Below, one piece after another: positions 1 to 8,169 of a stretch of 64,000 nt of DNA. The notes beneath the pieces were generated by a model, which was given only the letters and a program-made list of their open reading frames with translations, did no database searches and had not been told where the DNA came from. The stretch's first letter is position 1, and every line of letters begins with the position of its first letter. Source of the stretch: a virus; the IMG/VR virus record IMGVR_UViG_3300027817_000001, positions 1-64,000 of that record. One strand, 5' to 3'. The position numbers and the translations under genes are program-made.

Positions 1-132
1 CGCACCAAAGCGACCGGGAAGATTGGGACGATCCTTCCGGAAGCGCAGCCCGCCCCGCATCGCGACACGGTTCCCACCGGATGGCGAAAGACAGGCTCCC
101 TCTATGTCCCTGACGGGACGGTGGCGCATTGA
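1..132 (+). CDS. C-terminal end of an unrecognised late gene (partial)
   Basis: The frame is open from the first base and stops at a TGA that overlaps the TTG start of the next gene. Only 43 residues are visible, ending in YVPDGTVAH, and no domain can be recognised. The overlap with the Bbp19-like gene suggests membership of the head-gene operon, but the function is unknown. Confidence 0.6.
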   Translation, partial: RTKATGKIGTILPEAQPAPHRDTVPTGWRKTGSLYVPDGTVAH

Positions 133-497
133 GTGATGAAGATGCACCGCAAGACCAGGAACCTCTCTTCTTCGACGCTGGCGACCCCGAGCAGGTTGCG
201 GGCCGGCGCCGATCGAAGAAGCTTCAGGAGCGCGATTCCGAGCGGTTTTGGAAGGCCATCTTCGCCACCGAGCTCGGCCGCCGCGAGATGTATGCCCTGC
301 TGCGTGACAGCAAGGCGTTCGAGGTGCGCTTCGCGTGCGGTCCGAATGGCTTCCCCCAGCCCGAGGCGACATGGTTTCAGGCCGGCGAGAGCGAATGGGG
401 CCGCCGGATGGCCGACACATGGATGGCGCGCCATCCTGACGAATACCTCGCGATGCTCCGAGAGAACGATCCGCGATTTCAAAAAGGGACAAAATAA
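129..497 (+). CDS. Bbp19-like phage head-region protein
   Basis: This 122-aa protein has the layout I recognise from the Bbp19 family of Bordetella phage BPP-1: a charged N-terminus, then an ELGRREMYALLRD segment (about residues 47-59), an aromatic FACGPNG region and a C-terminal WMARHPDEYLAML helix. The family lies between portal and scaffold genes and its exact role is unsettled; a virion or assembly role is inferred from position. The start is TTG at 129, because no ATG lies before the conserved part and TTG overlaps the previous stop. The stop overlaps the next ATG (TAATG), implying coupled translation. Confidence 0.75.
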   Translation: MSDEDAPQDQEPLFFDAGDPEQVAGRRRSKKLQERDSERFWKAIFATELGRREMYALLRDSKAFEVRFACGPNGFPQPEATWFQAGESEWGRRMADTWMARHPDEYLAMLRENDPRFQKGTK

Positions 498-1384
498 TGG
501 CTGGTGAGCCAAACGAGTCAGCCGCGGCCACGACCGTGGTTGAGGGGATGACGCCGGAGCCCGTAGCAGCGTCCCCTGCTGCGGCTCCGGCGGCCAACCT
601 TGAGCCCGCCGCGCCGGCCGCGCCCGAGGCTGCTCCCGCGCCGGAAGCCGCCCCCGAAGCACCGGCAGCGCCTGTCGTTGAACCCACGCTGCTGCAGAAG
701 TTCGATGCCGAGAAGGCCAAGACCGCTCCGAAGGTCGAGGAGAAGCCCGCCGCGCCGGCTGCCGAGAAGCCTGCGGCCGCTGCGGCCGCTGCGCCCGTTG
801 CCGAAAAGCCAGCCGATCCCGCGGCTGCGGCCGTCGATGCCGCCGCTGCAGCTGCGGAGCCGGTCAAGCTCGAACCGGTGGTCTACGAATACGCGCTGCC
901 CGAGACCATCAAGCTCGACGACACCGCCAAGACCGAGTTGCACACTGCGCTCGATGCGTTCCGCGCCGACCCGTCCAAGGGCGCGCAAGGCCTGATCGAC
1001 CTGCACAACAAGTCGATGCAGGAATACGCCGACAGCCTGGCACGTGACCAATGGACCAAGTTCGGCGAGACCCGCAAGGGCTGGCAGACCCAGGTCATGG
1101 CCGACGAAGAGCTCGGCGGTGCAGGATATGAGACCAGCATGGGCGCGGTGGCGCGGATGCGCGATCTCCTGGTGCCAGCGTGGCGGCGGGACGCCTTCGA
1201 CGAGATGCTGACCATCACCGGCGTCGGCGACCACCCCGAATTTCTGCGCCTGCTGCACAACGCGGCGCGAATCTACGACGAGGCGCCGATGCCGCCCCCA
1301 GGGCCGCGTCCTCCCGCCGACATCGGAAAGCCGCAGGGTCGTGGCCTGCGCGGTCTCTATCGTTCCAACCAGGGCCGCCAGTAG
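497..1384 (+). CDS. probable capsid scaffolding protein
   Basis: This 295-aa protein sits immediately upstream of the major capsid gene, the usual place for a scaffold. Residues 1-130 are an Ala/Pro/Glu-rich disordered tract, and residues 135-270 are charged and helical (for example LIDLHNKSMQEYADSLA). The C-terminus is basic (GRGLRGLYRSNQG), as expected for a scaffold that contacts the capsid interior. Expected role: it directs procapsid assembly and leaves before or during packaging. No protease motif was seen. Function rests on context and composition rather than a diagnostic motif. Confidence 0.7.
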   Translation: MAGEPNESAAATTVVEGMTPEPVAASPAAAPAANLEPAAPAAPEAAPAPEAAPEAPAAPVVEPTLLQKFDAEKAKTAPKVEEKPAAPAAEKPAAAAAAAPVAEKPADPAAAAVDAAAAAAEPVKLEPVVYEYALPETIKLDDTAKTELHTALDAFRADPSKGAQGLIDLHNKSMQEYADSLARDQWTKFGETRKGWQTQVMADEELGGAGYETSMGAVARMRDLLVPAWRRDAFDEMLTITGVGDHPEFLRLLHNAARIYDEAPMPPPGPRPPADIGKPQGRGLRGLYRSNQGRQ

Positions 1385-1408
1385 TGCCCACGACACTAGG
1401 AGCTTGAC

Positions 1409-2455
1409 ATGGCAACTGGCCAATGGCCAACACTTTCGGATGTGGCCACCCGCACCGATCCCGCCGGCGACATGCATGTCATCGCGGAAATGCTCTCGCA
1501 GTCCATCGCGCTGGCGAAAGACCTGTATATGGTCGAGTCGAGCGAGATGTTCGGGCACGAGTTCGCGTTCCGCACGTCGATCCCGGCTGGCTCCTGGCGC
1601 CAGATCAACCAGGGCGTCCCCTACAGCAAGTCGACCACCGCGAAGTCCCGCGTCGGCCTCGGCACGCTGGAGGATTATTCCCAGGTCGACCGCCTGCTCG
1701 CCGAGGGCAGCGGCAACACCGAGCGCTTCCGTGAAACCGAGGACGTCGCGTTCCTCGAGGGCATGGGGCAGACGGTCGAACAGACCGCATGGTACGGCAA
1801 CACGTCGGTCAACCCGGCACAGTTCCAGGGCCTTTCGACCTTCTACAACACCGTTGCGACCGCGAACGCGCAGAACGCCGCGAACGTGATCGACGGCGGC
1901 GGCACCGGCAACTCGAACACATCGATCTGGCTGCTGTGCCACGGCGCGCGAACCTTCCACGGCCTCTACCCGCGGTCGACCAAGGCCGGGCTGTCCATGG
2001 AGGACAAGGGCGACACGGTTCCGGGCTTCGATTCGCTCGGCAACCGGTTCGAGGCCTATACCTCGTGGTTCCGGCACATGATCGGCATCGTGCCGATCGA
2101 CTGGCGGTATTGCGCGCGCGTCGCCAACCTCGACGTGACCAACGCCGGCTTGGCAGGGCCGAATGCCTACGACATCTTCGCCGGCATTCGCCAGCTCTTG
2201 CTGCTGCCGCCGACCCTGACGTCCGAGTCGTCCGGCATCACCGAAGTCGATGCACCGGATGATCCGGCACCGGGCATCCGGCCCGTGATCTACACCAACC
2301 GCACCGGCCGGCACTGGATGGACGTACAGGCCATGCGCGACCGGAACGTGCTGCTCCGGCTCGAGGACTACGCCGGCAAGCCCTGCGACGGGATCAACGG
2401 AATTCCGATCAAAATTAGCGACCAACTTTTGACCACAGAAAATCGAGTGGTCTAA
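1409..2455 (+). CDS. major capsid protein
   Basis: This 348-aa protein is the shell subunit. It resembles the BPP-1-type major head proteins by its N-terminal TLSDVATRTDP region, the RTSIPAGSWRQINQGV segment that starts the E-loop and P-domain, and the downstream RYCARVANLDVT and IPIKISDQLL strands. A TAGGAG ribosome-binding site lies just upstream of the ATG. The gene lies between scaffold and cement genes. An HNH gene on the opposite strand begins (by its 3' end) only 8 bases after the stop. Confidence 0.85.
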   Translation: MATGQWPTLSDVATRTDPAGDMHVIAEMLSQSIALAKDLYMVESSEMFGHEFAFRTSIPAGSWRQINQGVPYSKSTTAKSRVGLGTLEDYSQVDRLLAEGSGNTERFRETEDVAFLEGMGQTVEQTAWYGNTSVNPAQFQGLSTFYNTVATANAQNAANVIDGGGTGNSNTSIWLLCHGARTFHGLYPRSTKAGLSMEDKGDTVPGFDSLGNRFEAYTSWFRHMIGIVPIDWRYCARVANLDVTNAGLAGPNAYDIFAGIRQLLLLPPTLTSESSGITEVDAPDDPAPGIRPVIYTNRTGRHWMDVQAMRDRNVLLRLEDYAGKPCDGINGIPIKISDQLLTTENRVV

Positions 2456-2463
2456 TCAAGGAC

Positions 2464-3210
2464 TTAGAGAAGTCGTCCATGTTTACGAGCCCATTCCATC
2501 GCATCATTCGCTCCTTTGCTGGCGTTGCATCGCCGGCAGAGCAGTTGAAGATTGGGACGGTCATTCCTGCCGCCGAGCAGGATGGGCTTGATGTGGTCGA
2601 CTTCCATCTTGGTCTTTCGTCGGCACCACGCGCATTTTCCCTTTTGAAGGATGCGCAACTCGGCAATGTCTTCTGCCGTGAAGGTTCCGCCGTTGCTGTT
2701 GCGTCGCGCGCGGTAGTTTTGAGTGATGATCACTTGGCTGGCCCTAACGTGCTCAATATTGGCTTCGCGCCAAGCCTTCATCGCAGCTTTCACTCGCTCC
2801 GGATTCTTGTCCGCCCACCGCTTGACCTCGGCGCGATGGCCGGTCGGGTCGGCTGCGCGTCGGCGTCGCGCGCCAGCGGCCATATGGCCGGGGTTTCGGT
2901 CGTTCCATCGTTTGCATCGGTCAATCGAGCATTGCACGCAGATGCCGTTCGAGACGAAACGCTTGTCGTGGCCGTGCTTGCAGGCTTTGCCGGTCGCGTA
3001 ATGCAGATCGCCGACCGCGCGCGCCGCGACACGGTTCGGATGCTCTGGTCGCTTGGCTGCAGAACTCAGCGTGTTGCGCACGGCGCAGGTCGAGCACAGG
3101 CCATTGGCTGTGTATCGCTTGACGATGTGCCCGTTTCGGCACGGTTTGCCGGTGAAGTAGAATCGTTCTCCCGCCGCACGTGCGGCCTCTCGCTCTGGTA
3201 CCCGCTTCAT
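2464..3210 (-). CDS. free-standing HNH endonuclease, antisense to the capsid operon
   Basis: This 248-aa protein ends in a classical HNH fold: a CAWCRR zinc knuckle, EVDHIKPILLGG, then NLQLLCRRCNASKG (about residues 195-235). The N-terminal half carries two GKxCxxGH...NGxCxxC repeats (GKPCRNGH and GKACKHGH), probably further zinc-binding elements. ATG at 3210 is preferred because GGAGGG lies just upstream; a TTG at 3246 would add 12 residues. It fills the gap between capsid and cement genes on the opposite strand, so it is probably a homing-type element. Base composition is close to its neighbours, suggesting long residence or a related donor. Confidence 0.85.
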   Translation of the reverse strand: MKRVPEREAARAAGERFYFTGKPCRNGHIVKRYTANGLCSTCAVRNTLSSAAKRPEHPNRVAARAVGDLHYATGKACKHGHDKRFVSNGICVQCSIDRCKRWNDRNPGHMAAGARRRRAADPTGHRAEVKRWADKNPERVKAAMKAWREANIEHVRASQVIITQNYRARRNSNGGTFTAEDIAELRILQKGKCAWCRRKTKMEVDHIKPILLGGRNDRPNLQLLCRRCNASKGANDAMEWARKHGRLL

Positions 3211-3269
3211 CGGCCCTCCGGTGTGTCGAGTATCTTGATAGCTCAACCGGCCTGAAAGGAACAGAGCCT

Positions 3270-3857
3270 ATGATCACCGATGCACTTCTTGCCTTCGTCC
3301 CGCTGGGCGCGCCGCTGTCCCTGGTCGGCGCGGCCGGCGTCGCCATTCCGTCGTCCCAGATCATCGACCTGCTCGGCGCCGGTGTCGGCGTCAACCCCGC
3401 TGCTGCAGGGCAGATCTGGGGCAACACCACGAACTTCGGCCAGGCCGATGCGATGGGTGTCGGCAACCAACGACCCGAACTCAACGTCACGGTGGGCACC
3501 GCGCTCGCTGGCGCGGCGGGCCTGACGCTGAACGTGAAGCTGCAGGGCGCGCCCGATCCTGGCGCGGCCGGCAACTGGACGCCGACCAACGCCTCGTTCG
3601 TCAACCTGGGCGGACAGGACGGCATCACCCTGGCACAGGGCGCGGCCGGTACCGTCATTGCCCGCCTGCCCTGGCTGCCGCCGTTCCCGGTCAACCTGCG
3701 CCCGCGCTTCCTTCGCCTGCTGTTCTCGCCGGTGTCGAACGGCGGCGCCGATCCGTCCGGTGCGTTCACGGCCGGTACGATCGCCTCCGCGTTGGTGGTG
3801 ATGAGCCGCGACGACTATTTCGCCTCGCAGCAGCCGCGGAATTTCACCGTCTCGTAA
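3270..3857 (+). CDS. Bbp16-like capsid cement protein
   Basis: This 195-aa protein occupies the slot after the capsid gene and matches the Bbp16 cement family in outline: an N-terminal QIIDLLGAGVGV segment, an LNVKLQGAPDPG strand in the middle and a C-terminal FLRLLFSPVSNGG...FTAGTIASALV region. The family binds the outside of the BPP-1 shell and stabilises it. ATG at 3270 is chosen because AAAGGA lies 11 bases upstream; in-frame extension upstream would run into sequence antisense to the HNH gene. Confidence 0.75.
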   Translation: MITDALLAFVPLGAPLSLVGAAGVAIPSSQIIDLLGAGVGVNPAAAGQIWGNTTNFGQADAMGVGNQRPELNVTVGTALAGAAGLTLNVKLQGAPDPGAAGNWTPTNASFVNLGGQDGITLAQGAAGTVIARLPWLPPFPVNLRPRFLRLLFSPVSNGGADPSGAFTAGTIASALVVMSRDDYFASQQPRNFTVS

Positions 3858-3913
3858 CAGGCGGTCCATCTCGGGGACGCCGATGATCGGCGTCCCATTA
3901 TCCGTAAGGGACA

Positions 3914-4741
3914 ATGGTTATGACCGAAGAAGTTGCCCAAAAGAGCAAGGCGGGACGCAAGTCTCGCGCCACGATCGAAGCCGAGATGACCAGTTCACCA
4001 TCGTTTCAGGCCGCGGTGCAGGCCGCGGTGCAGGAGCAAATCGCCTCGCTGATCCCGCAGCTGCAGGCCGCGCGTGCCATTGCCGGCACCGCGCCGGAAG
4101 CCAACGACATGAGCCAGATGCAGGCGCTCGCCCTGGCGATCTCCGAACTCACCACGCAGGGCACCGGCAAGGTCCGCGTCGCGCCCGAGGTGCTGATGAA
4201 GCGTGAGCAGGCCCGCGAGCGGATGACCAAGCTGATCATCGCGGCGCGCGCCGAGAAGAAGGTCCCGACCTATCAGCTCCGGAACAAGGTGCTGCTCAAC
4301 GAGCGGCTGATCGAGCCGATGTGGAGCGGTTCCGATCACGTTGCGCGGCCGACCGAGATCGATTTCTGGGGCGTCCCGAACGACGCCATGGTGCCGGTCA
4401 ACGACGTGGCGAAGGAGATCTTCACCGCATTCAAGGATTCGGTCGGCTCGGTGCACGGCGTCAAGGGCGTCGAGAACGGTCTGCCGAAGGAGGACGATCT
4501 CGGCATCACCCGTGGCGGATTGGTGGTGCGCAACACCGCGATCAACTCCGGCATCCGCAAGGCCACGCCGGAGCGTCCCGCATGGGAAGGCCCGATGCCG
4601 GCCTATGAGGACGAGGCGCCGCAGACCACCGGCGATCCGGCCCACGAGCCGCTGCGGGTGCACAACGACACGGCGAAGGGCAAGTTCTCGCCCGTAAACG
4701 TGCTCGGCACCATTCAGCCGCCAGCCCAGCAGACGGTGTAA
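3914..4741 (+). CDS. conserved structural-region protein of unknown function
   Basis: This is a 275-aa protein. It begins with a basic, Lys/Arg-rich segment (KSKAGRKSRATIE), followed by a helical region (SLIPQLQAARAIA) and a central domain with QLRNKVLLNERLIEP and EIDFWGVPNDAMVPVN. The tail is Pro-rich. No family was recognised. Two starts are possible, 3914 and 3920. It lies between cement and other head genes, so a virion or assembly role is likely, but this is context only. Confidence 0.75.
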   Translation: MVMTEEVAQKSKAGRKSRATIEAEMTSSPSFQAAVQAAVQEQIASLIPQLQAARAIAGTAPEANDMSQMQALALAISELTTQGTGKVRVAPEVLMKREQARERMTKLIIAARAEKKVPTYQLRNKVLLNERLIEPMWSGSDHVARPTEIDFWGVPNDAMVPVNDVAKEIFTAFKDSVGSVHGVKGVENGLPKEDDLGITRGGLVVRNTAINSGIRKATPERPAWEGPMPAYEDEAPQTTGDPAHEPLRVHNDTAKGKFSPVNVLGTIQPPAQQTV

Positions 4742-4744
4742 CGG

Positions 4745-5644
4745 ATGGGTCAAGCAGCTCCCGAAGGCGTCGGCGGCTCTGGTCTCCCCCCCGCGGGAGA
4801 CCAAGCCAATGCGGTGGTCACCGGCACGATTGTCGGGGTCGGGCCAACGCAGCCGTTTGCCTTCCGGGGGCCGATGAACGTCGCCGCATGGGGCTCGGTC
4901 CTGGCTTCGCTCACCACCACGGCAGGGTCGTTGACCGCGGGCGTGGCATCGGCCACCGGGATCGCGGCGGGATATGCGATCAATAGCGTCAACGTCCCGC
5001 GCGGCACGACGGTCGGCGTGCTGGCCGGCACCGTCGTGACGCTGGCCGTGCCGCCGATCACGCTGCGCGGCCGCGCCGATGGTGTTGACGGCAACGTCAC
5101 CATCGCGAACGCGCCTGGCGGGCCGACGATGGCGTCGCTGGTCGGCGCACTGGTTTCCGCCGATCCGCGCTTGGGCGTGCCTGTCGGCACCACGGTGCTG
5201 CGTGTTATGCGCGAGAAGGTCGACCCGACCAGCCTGACGCCGGGCGTCGACGGCATCGTGACGCTGTCGAACCCGCCAACCCCGCTGACCGCGTTCAAGC
5301 AGCAGGCTTTCAATTTCTTCAGCTTCGTGAGGAACGGCAATGCGATCACCGCGACCGGCGCTGACGCGGCCGCGATCTTCACCGGGGCCGGGGTGAACTT
5401 CACCGGATCGATCCAGCTCGAGCGCAGCTTTGACGGCGGCCAGACCTGGCTGGTGTGCAATATCGGGGGCGGCGGGACGCTGGCGATCTACAACGCCGGC
5501 ACGCCGGTGAACCTGACCTTTGGCGAGCCGGAGAAGCAGGTGCTGTACCGCTGGAACTGCACGGCGCTGGGCGCCGGCGTGATCAACTATCGACTGTCGG
5601 AGACCGGCGGAGCTGCCGAGTCGCTGGCGATGCAACTGATCTGA
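4745..5644 (+). CDS. Gly/Ala/Val-rich virion-type protein
   Basis: The 299-aa product is rich in alternating Val/Thr/Gly strands, as in all-beta decoration or fibre proteins. Near the C-terminus a segment ERSFDGGQTWLVCN resembles beta-sandwich adhesion-type modules found on phage capsids. There is no signal peptide and no catalytic motif. It starts 3 bases after the preceding stop. A surface decoration role is inferred only from composition and position. Confidence 0.75.
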   Translation: MGQAAPEGVGGSGLPPAGDQANAVVTGTIVGVGPTQPFAFRGPMNVAAWGSVLASLTTTAGSLTAGVASATGIAAGYAINSVNVPRGTTVGVLAGTVVTLAVPPITLRGRADGVDGNVTIANAPGGPTMASLVGALVSADPRLGVPVGTTVLRVMREKVDPTSLTPGVDGIVTLSNPPTPLTAFKQQAFNFFSFVRNGNAITATGADAAAIFTGAGVNFTGSIQLERSFDGGQTWLVCNIGGGGTLAIYNAGTPVNLTFGEPEKQVLYRWNCTALGAGVINYRLSETGGAAESLAMQLI

Positions 5645-5654
5645 GGAGATGGTG

Positions 5655-6026
5655 ATGAAGAAGGTTCTTGGGTTTCTGGCGATCGCCATCCTGATGGGCG
5701 TTGGCGCCGCGCTGGCGCAGACCGGCGGGTTCGGAGCAATCCAGACGTCGCCGGTTGTCGTGCCCGGCTTCATCGACTTCAACGCCGGCCCGCAGGCCTC
5801 GGCGATCCGCGCGACCGGCGGCACGTTCACCTGCACATCGGCAGGAACCATTGTGGTGCCCGCTGCTGCGGTTACCACCAACTCGGTCGTCATCACGTCG
5901 CTGAAGTCGGCGACGAGCGCGGCCACGGCTGCGGTCTACATGTCCGCCCTCACCGTCGGTACGGGCTTCACTGTGAAGTGCAGCACTTCCGACGTTTCGG
6001 TCTACAATTACTGGATCTTGGGTTAA
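5655..6026 (+). CDS. small protein with Sec signal peptide
   Basis: The 123-aa product starts with a clear signal peptide: MKK, a hydrophobic stretch VLGFLAIAILMGVGAALA, then a likely cleavage before QTGG. The mature part is small, Ser/Thr/Ala-rich and predicted beta. ATG at 5655 is favoured over 5649 because GAGGAG is then correctly spaced. It lies between virion genes, which is odd for an exported protein. Two Cys residues in the mature part (FTCTSAG and VKCSTS) could form a disulfide in the periplasm. Confidence 0.75.
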   Translation: MKKVLGFLAIAILMGVGAALAQTGGFGAIQTSPVVVPGFIDFNAGPQASAIRATGGTFTCTSAGTIVVPAAAVTTNSVVITSLKSATSAATAAVYMSALTVGTGFTVKCSTSDVSVYNYWILG

Positions 6027-6053
6027 CGGCCGCAGGGCCTGAAGGAGAGAGCT

Positions 6054-6551
6054 ATGCGCATTCACAAGGGTATCCTCGCCGCGGGAATCGCCGCTGTCAT
6101 GGCCGGCCTGGGCTTCGCCGCGATGGCGCAGTCCGCCAATCCGCTGGTCTCGGCGATCGGGCAGGCCGACCAGGTCCAGATCATCCCCGGAGGCATCGCT
6201 TCGGCGCGCAGCACTTACGGGAACGCGGGTTGGGTCGGCGGCTTGGAGCAGTATTCGTTCCAGGTGCCGCTGACCGGCTTCGCGATCACCATTCCGAACC
6301 ACACCTCGTTGATGATGATCAACCCGGCCGGCACGCTCGCCACCGGCACGTTCACCATGGAACCCAATCCGAGCGATGGGCAGCGCGTGTGCATCGTGAG
6401 CACCCAAACGCAGACGGCCGTCACGATTGCTGCAAATACCGGGCAGACAATCGGTGGACTTGCCGTTCCTGCCGCTGGCACCGCCAACGTTCGCATGTGC
6501 TTTACCTACATCGCCAGCACGGCGACGTGGTATCACTACACGATGAACTGA
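6054..6551 (+). CDS. signal-peptide-bearing small structural-region protein
   Basis: The 165-aa product has a basic N-terminus (MRIHK), a hydrophobic core GILAAGIAAVMAGLGFAA and an AMAQS cleavage site. The mature region is beta-rich, with two Cys (QRVCIVST and VRMCFTY) that could pair. It follows another exported protein of similar plan after a GGAGAG ribosome-binding site, and the two may be distant paralogs. Function is unknown. Confidence 0.75.
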   Translation: MRIHKGILAAGIAAVMAGLGFAAMAQSANPLVSAIGQADQVQIIPGGIASARSTYGNAGWVGGLEQYSFQVPLTGFAITIPNHTSLMMINPAGTLATGTFTMEPNPSDGQRVCIVSTQTQTAVTIAANTGQTIGGLAVPAAGTANVRMCFTYIASTATWYHYTMN

Positions 6552-6552
6552 T

Positions 6553-6726
6553 ATGCCTCCAGTCTCGCAAGCGCAGCGCCGTTGGGCGTTTGCGAACAAG
6601 GACAAGGACACGAAGGAAGGGCGCGCGGCGAAGGAGTTCGCCGACGCCGATCCGGGCGGCAAGCTGCCGGAGAAGAAGAAGCCGAAGAAGCTGCGCGACA
6701 TGTACAAGGGCAAGTCCGATGGCTGA
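6553..6726 (+). CDS. small basic phage protein (57 aa)
   Basis: The start is the ATG next to the previous stop. The N-terminus MPPVSQAQRRWAFA follows a pattern often seen in tiny phage head-region proteins (SQAQRRW/M), and the rest is Lys/Asp/Glu-rich. Its last bases overlap the start of the next gene. The role is unknown; such proteins may bind nucleic acid or coat head components. Confidence 0.7.
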   Translation: MPPVSQAQRRWAFANKDKDTKEGRAAKEFADADPGGKLPEKKKPKKLRDMYKGKSDG

Positions 6727-6919
6727 CTGGATCAAGAAGGGCGCTTCGAAGCACCCTGGCGCCTTCAAGAAGAAGGCCGAGGCCGCCGGCGAGACCACGC
6801 GCGAGTTCGCCAAGGAAAAGGCCGATGCGCCCGGCAAGCTCGGCAAAGAGGCGCGATTCGCGGAGAACGCAATGGGCGCGGCGCGGAAGTCGCGGCTGCC
6901 CTACAAACGGAAGGACTGA
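6719..6919 (+). CDS. small basic phage protein of the MADWIKK..HPG type (66 aa)
   Basis: This overlaps the preceding gene by 8 bases. The N-terminus MADWIKKGASKHPGAFKKKA resembles a very common short phage protein whose hallmark is WIK...KHPG followed by Lys/Ala-rich helices. It is highly basic (C-terminal SRLPYKRKD). A virion location is plausible, but the biochemical function is not known. Confidence 0.75.
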   Translation: MADWIKKGASKHPGAFKKKAEAAGETTREFAKEKADAPGKLGKEARFAENAMGAARKSRLPYKRKD

Positions 6920-6922
6920 TCC

Positions 6923-7294
6923 ATGGCTGAAGGTGAGAAGAAAAAGGGCGGTCTCCGCGGCATGTACGGCAAGGGCAAGGGCGAGAAGAAGCCCGAGCCC
7001 AAGAAGGAGGCCGAGTCCAAGCCGAAGGGCGGCGAGGAGAAGCCGGCCGGCGGCGAGATGTCGCCGATGATGGCTGCCCATAAAAGGCACGAGGCCGAGC
7101 GCCGCGACATGCACGGTACGCACCGAGAAGAGCACCGTAAGATGGCCGCTCGCCATGAGAAGGAGCTGAAGGAGGCCGCCGCGATGCAGGAGGCCCAGGC
7201 CAGCCAGGCCGCGCCGGCCCCGGGATCCGGTGATGCGCCCGCCGCTCCCGCCGCCGGTGGCGTCCCGGTTGCCGCCGCGCCGGCAGGAGCGTAG
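6923..7294 (+). CDS. Lys/Glu-rich, Ala-tailed small protein
   Basis: The 123-aa product has a Lys/Glu-rich N-terminus (KKGGLRGMYGKGKGEKK), a His/Arg/Glu helical middle (HKRHEAERRDMHGTHREEH) and an Ala/Pro-rich tail. It looks largely disordered or coiled-coil. The GGLRGMYGKGK segment echoes the LRDMYKGK tail of the gene at 6553, hinting at shared ancestry of these small proteins. No enzyme motif was seen. Confidence 0.7.
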   Translation: MAEGEKKKGGLRGMYGKGKGEKKPEPKKEAESKPKGGEEKPAGGEMSPMMAAHKRHEAERRDMHGTHREEHRKMAARHEKELKEAAAMQEAQASQAAPAPGSGDAPAAPAAGGVPVAAAPAGA

Positions 7295-7297
7295 CCC

Positions 7298-7594
7298 ATG
7301 GCCGGCTGGTCCAAAATGGTGTCGATGGAGCTCGACGACGAAGACAAGCTCGACTTCTGCTCGCCGATCCCGTGCGACCGGCCGGATTATCCCTATGGTC
7401 TCCGCATCACGTTTTGCGACAAGGAGCTAAAAAAGCTCGGATTGTCGAAACCTGACATCGGCGACATGATCGATATGCGGGCCTTCGGCGTTGTCACGTC
7501 ATGCTCATCTGAGCAGGTCGAGGGGGGTGAGGAGCGGGTTCGGGTTGAAATCCAGATCCAGCGCATCTCCGTCGAGAACGAAGCCAACGAATAG
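7298..7594 (+). CDS. capsid staple-like protein
   Basis: The 98-aa product carries the motif DRPDYPYGLRITFCDKELKK followed by LGLSKPDIGD and a beta-rich C-terminal half (VEIQIQRIS). This YPYGL...LxKLGL plan is that of a short phage family annotated as capsid staple, which clips neighbouring capsid subunits together. The position in the head operon agrees. The identification is by recalled motif only. Confidence 0.6.
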   Translation: MAGWSKMVSMELDDEDKLDFCSPIPCDRPDYPYGLRITFCDKELKKLGLSKPDIGDMIDMRAFGVVTSCSSEQVEGGEERVRVEIQIQRISVENEANE

Positions 7595-7604
7595 GAGACT
7601 ACCC

Positions 7605-8141
7605 ATGCCGCTGCCACGCGATTACTTCACTCTCAACGACGACCAGTTCAACAAGCTCGTCGAGCTTCTGACGCCCGGCTACCAGCTCGCGCAGTCCTAC
7701 CTGGCCGACCTGAACCATCGCCGGACCGTCGAGGCCCAGCGGCAGGCCGAGGATGCGGCGAAGGCCGAGGCCGACGAGCGCGCGCGCCTGCTGTCCGAGG
7801 ACAATGCACGCGTTGCGGCGCAGCAGCGGACCGAGGCGGACGCCCTGGCCGCGGACCGGCGCAGGCAGGCCGAGATCGAGGCGCAGCAGCGCGCCGAGGC
7901 CCAGGCCAGCGAGGAAGAGCGGGAAGCCGCGCTCCGGACCCAGCGCGAGGAAGCCGAGCGCATCGAGGCGGAAGCGGCGACCCAGCGCGGGCAGATCGCG
8001 GAGCAATCCGCAGTCGCGCGCGAGCAGCGGACCGCGACCGAGACGGCCGAGTTTAACGCTGAACACGAACACGAAAAGGCCATGGCTGCCCAAGGATCGA
8101 CTGCCAACCGGCAGCTCACGCCGGGCGCCATCGTCGAATAA
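7605..8141 (+). CDS. long coiled-coil virion-region protein
   Basis: This is a 178-aa protein. Residues 1-35 form a short ordered start (YFTLNDDQFNKLVELLTPGY). Residues 40-150 are an almost uninterrupted Ala/Glu/Arg/Gln heptad region typical of a long coiled coil. GGAG lies 9 bases upstream of ATG 7605, so the longer upstream in-frame start is not needed. It lies directly before the tail-spike gene and could be a trimerising or connecting component. Confidence 0.75.
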   Translation: MPLPRDYFTLNDDQFNKLVELLTPGYQLAQSYLADLNHRRTVEAQRQAEDAAKAEADERARLLSEDNARVAAQQRTEADALAADRRRQAEIEAQQRAEAQASEEEREAALRTQREEAERIEAEAATQRGQIAEQSAVAREQRTATETAEFNAEHEHEKAMAAQGSTANRQLTPGAIVE

Positions 8142-8169
8142 TTGCGAATCAGACCTTGGGGTGGGGAAT

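Noticed and set aside
600-995. A +1-frame ORF in the Ala/Pro-rich part of the scaffold gene
   Set aside because: It shares the frame shift of the nested genes, but the product is almost only Arg, Pro and Ser, with no ribosome-binding site and no shift of the coding signal.
518-2425. A 635-codon frame on the minus strand over scaffold and capsid genes
   Set aside because: It is the GC-driven shadow of two well-supported plus-strand genes; its product is Arg/Gly/Leu repeats with no ordered domain.
3995-5926. A 643-codon minus-strand frame
   Set aside because: It runs across three plus-strand genes and their gaps and has Arg/His-rich shadow composition.
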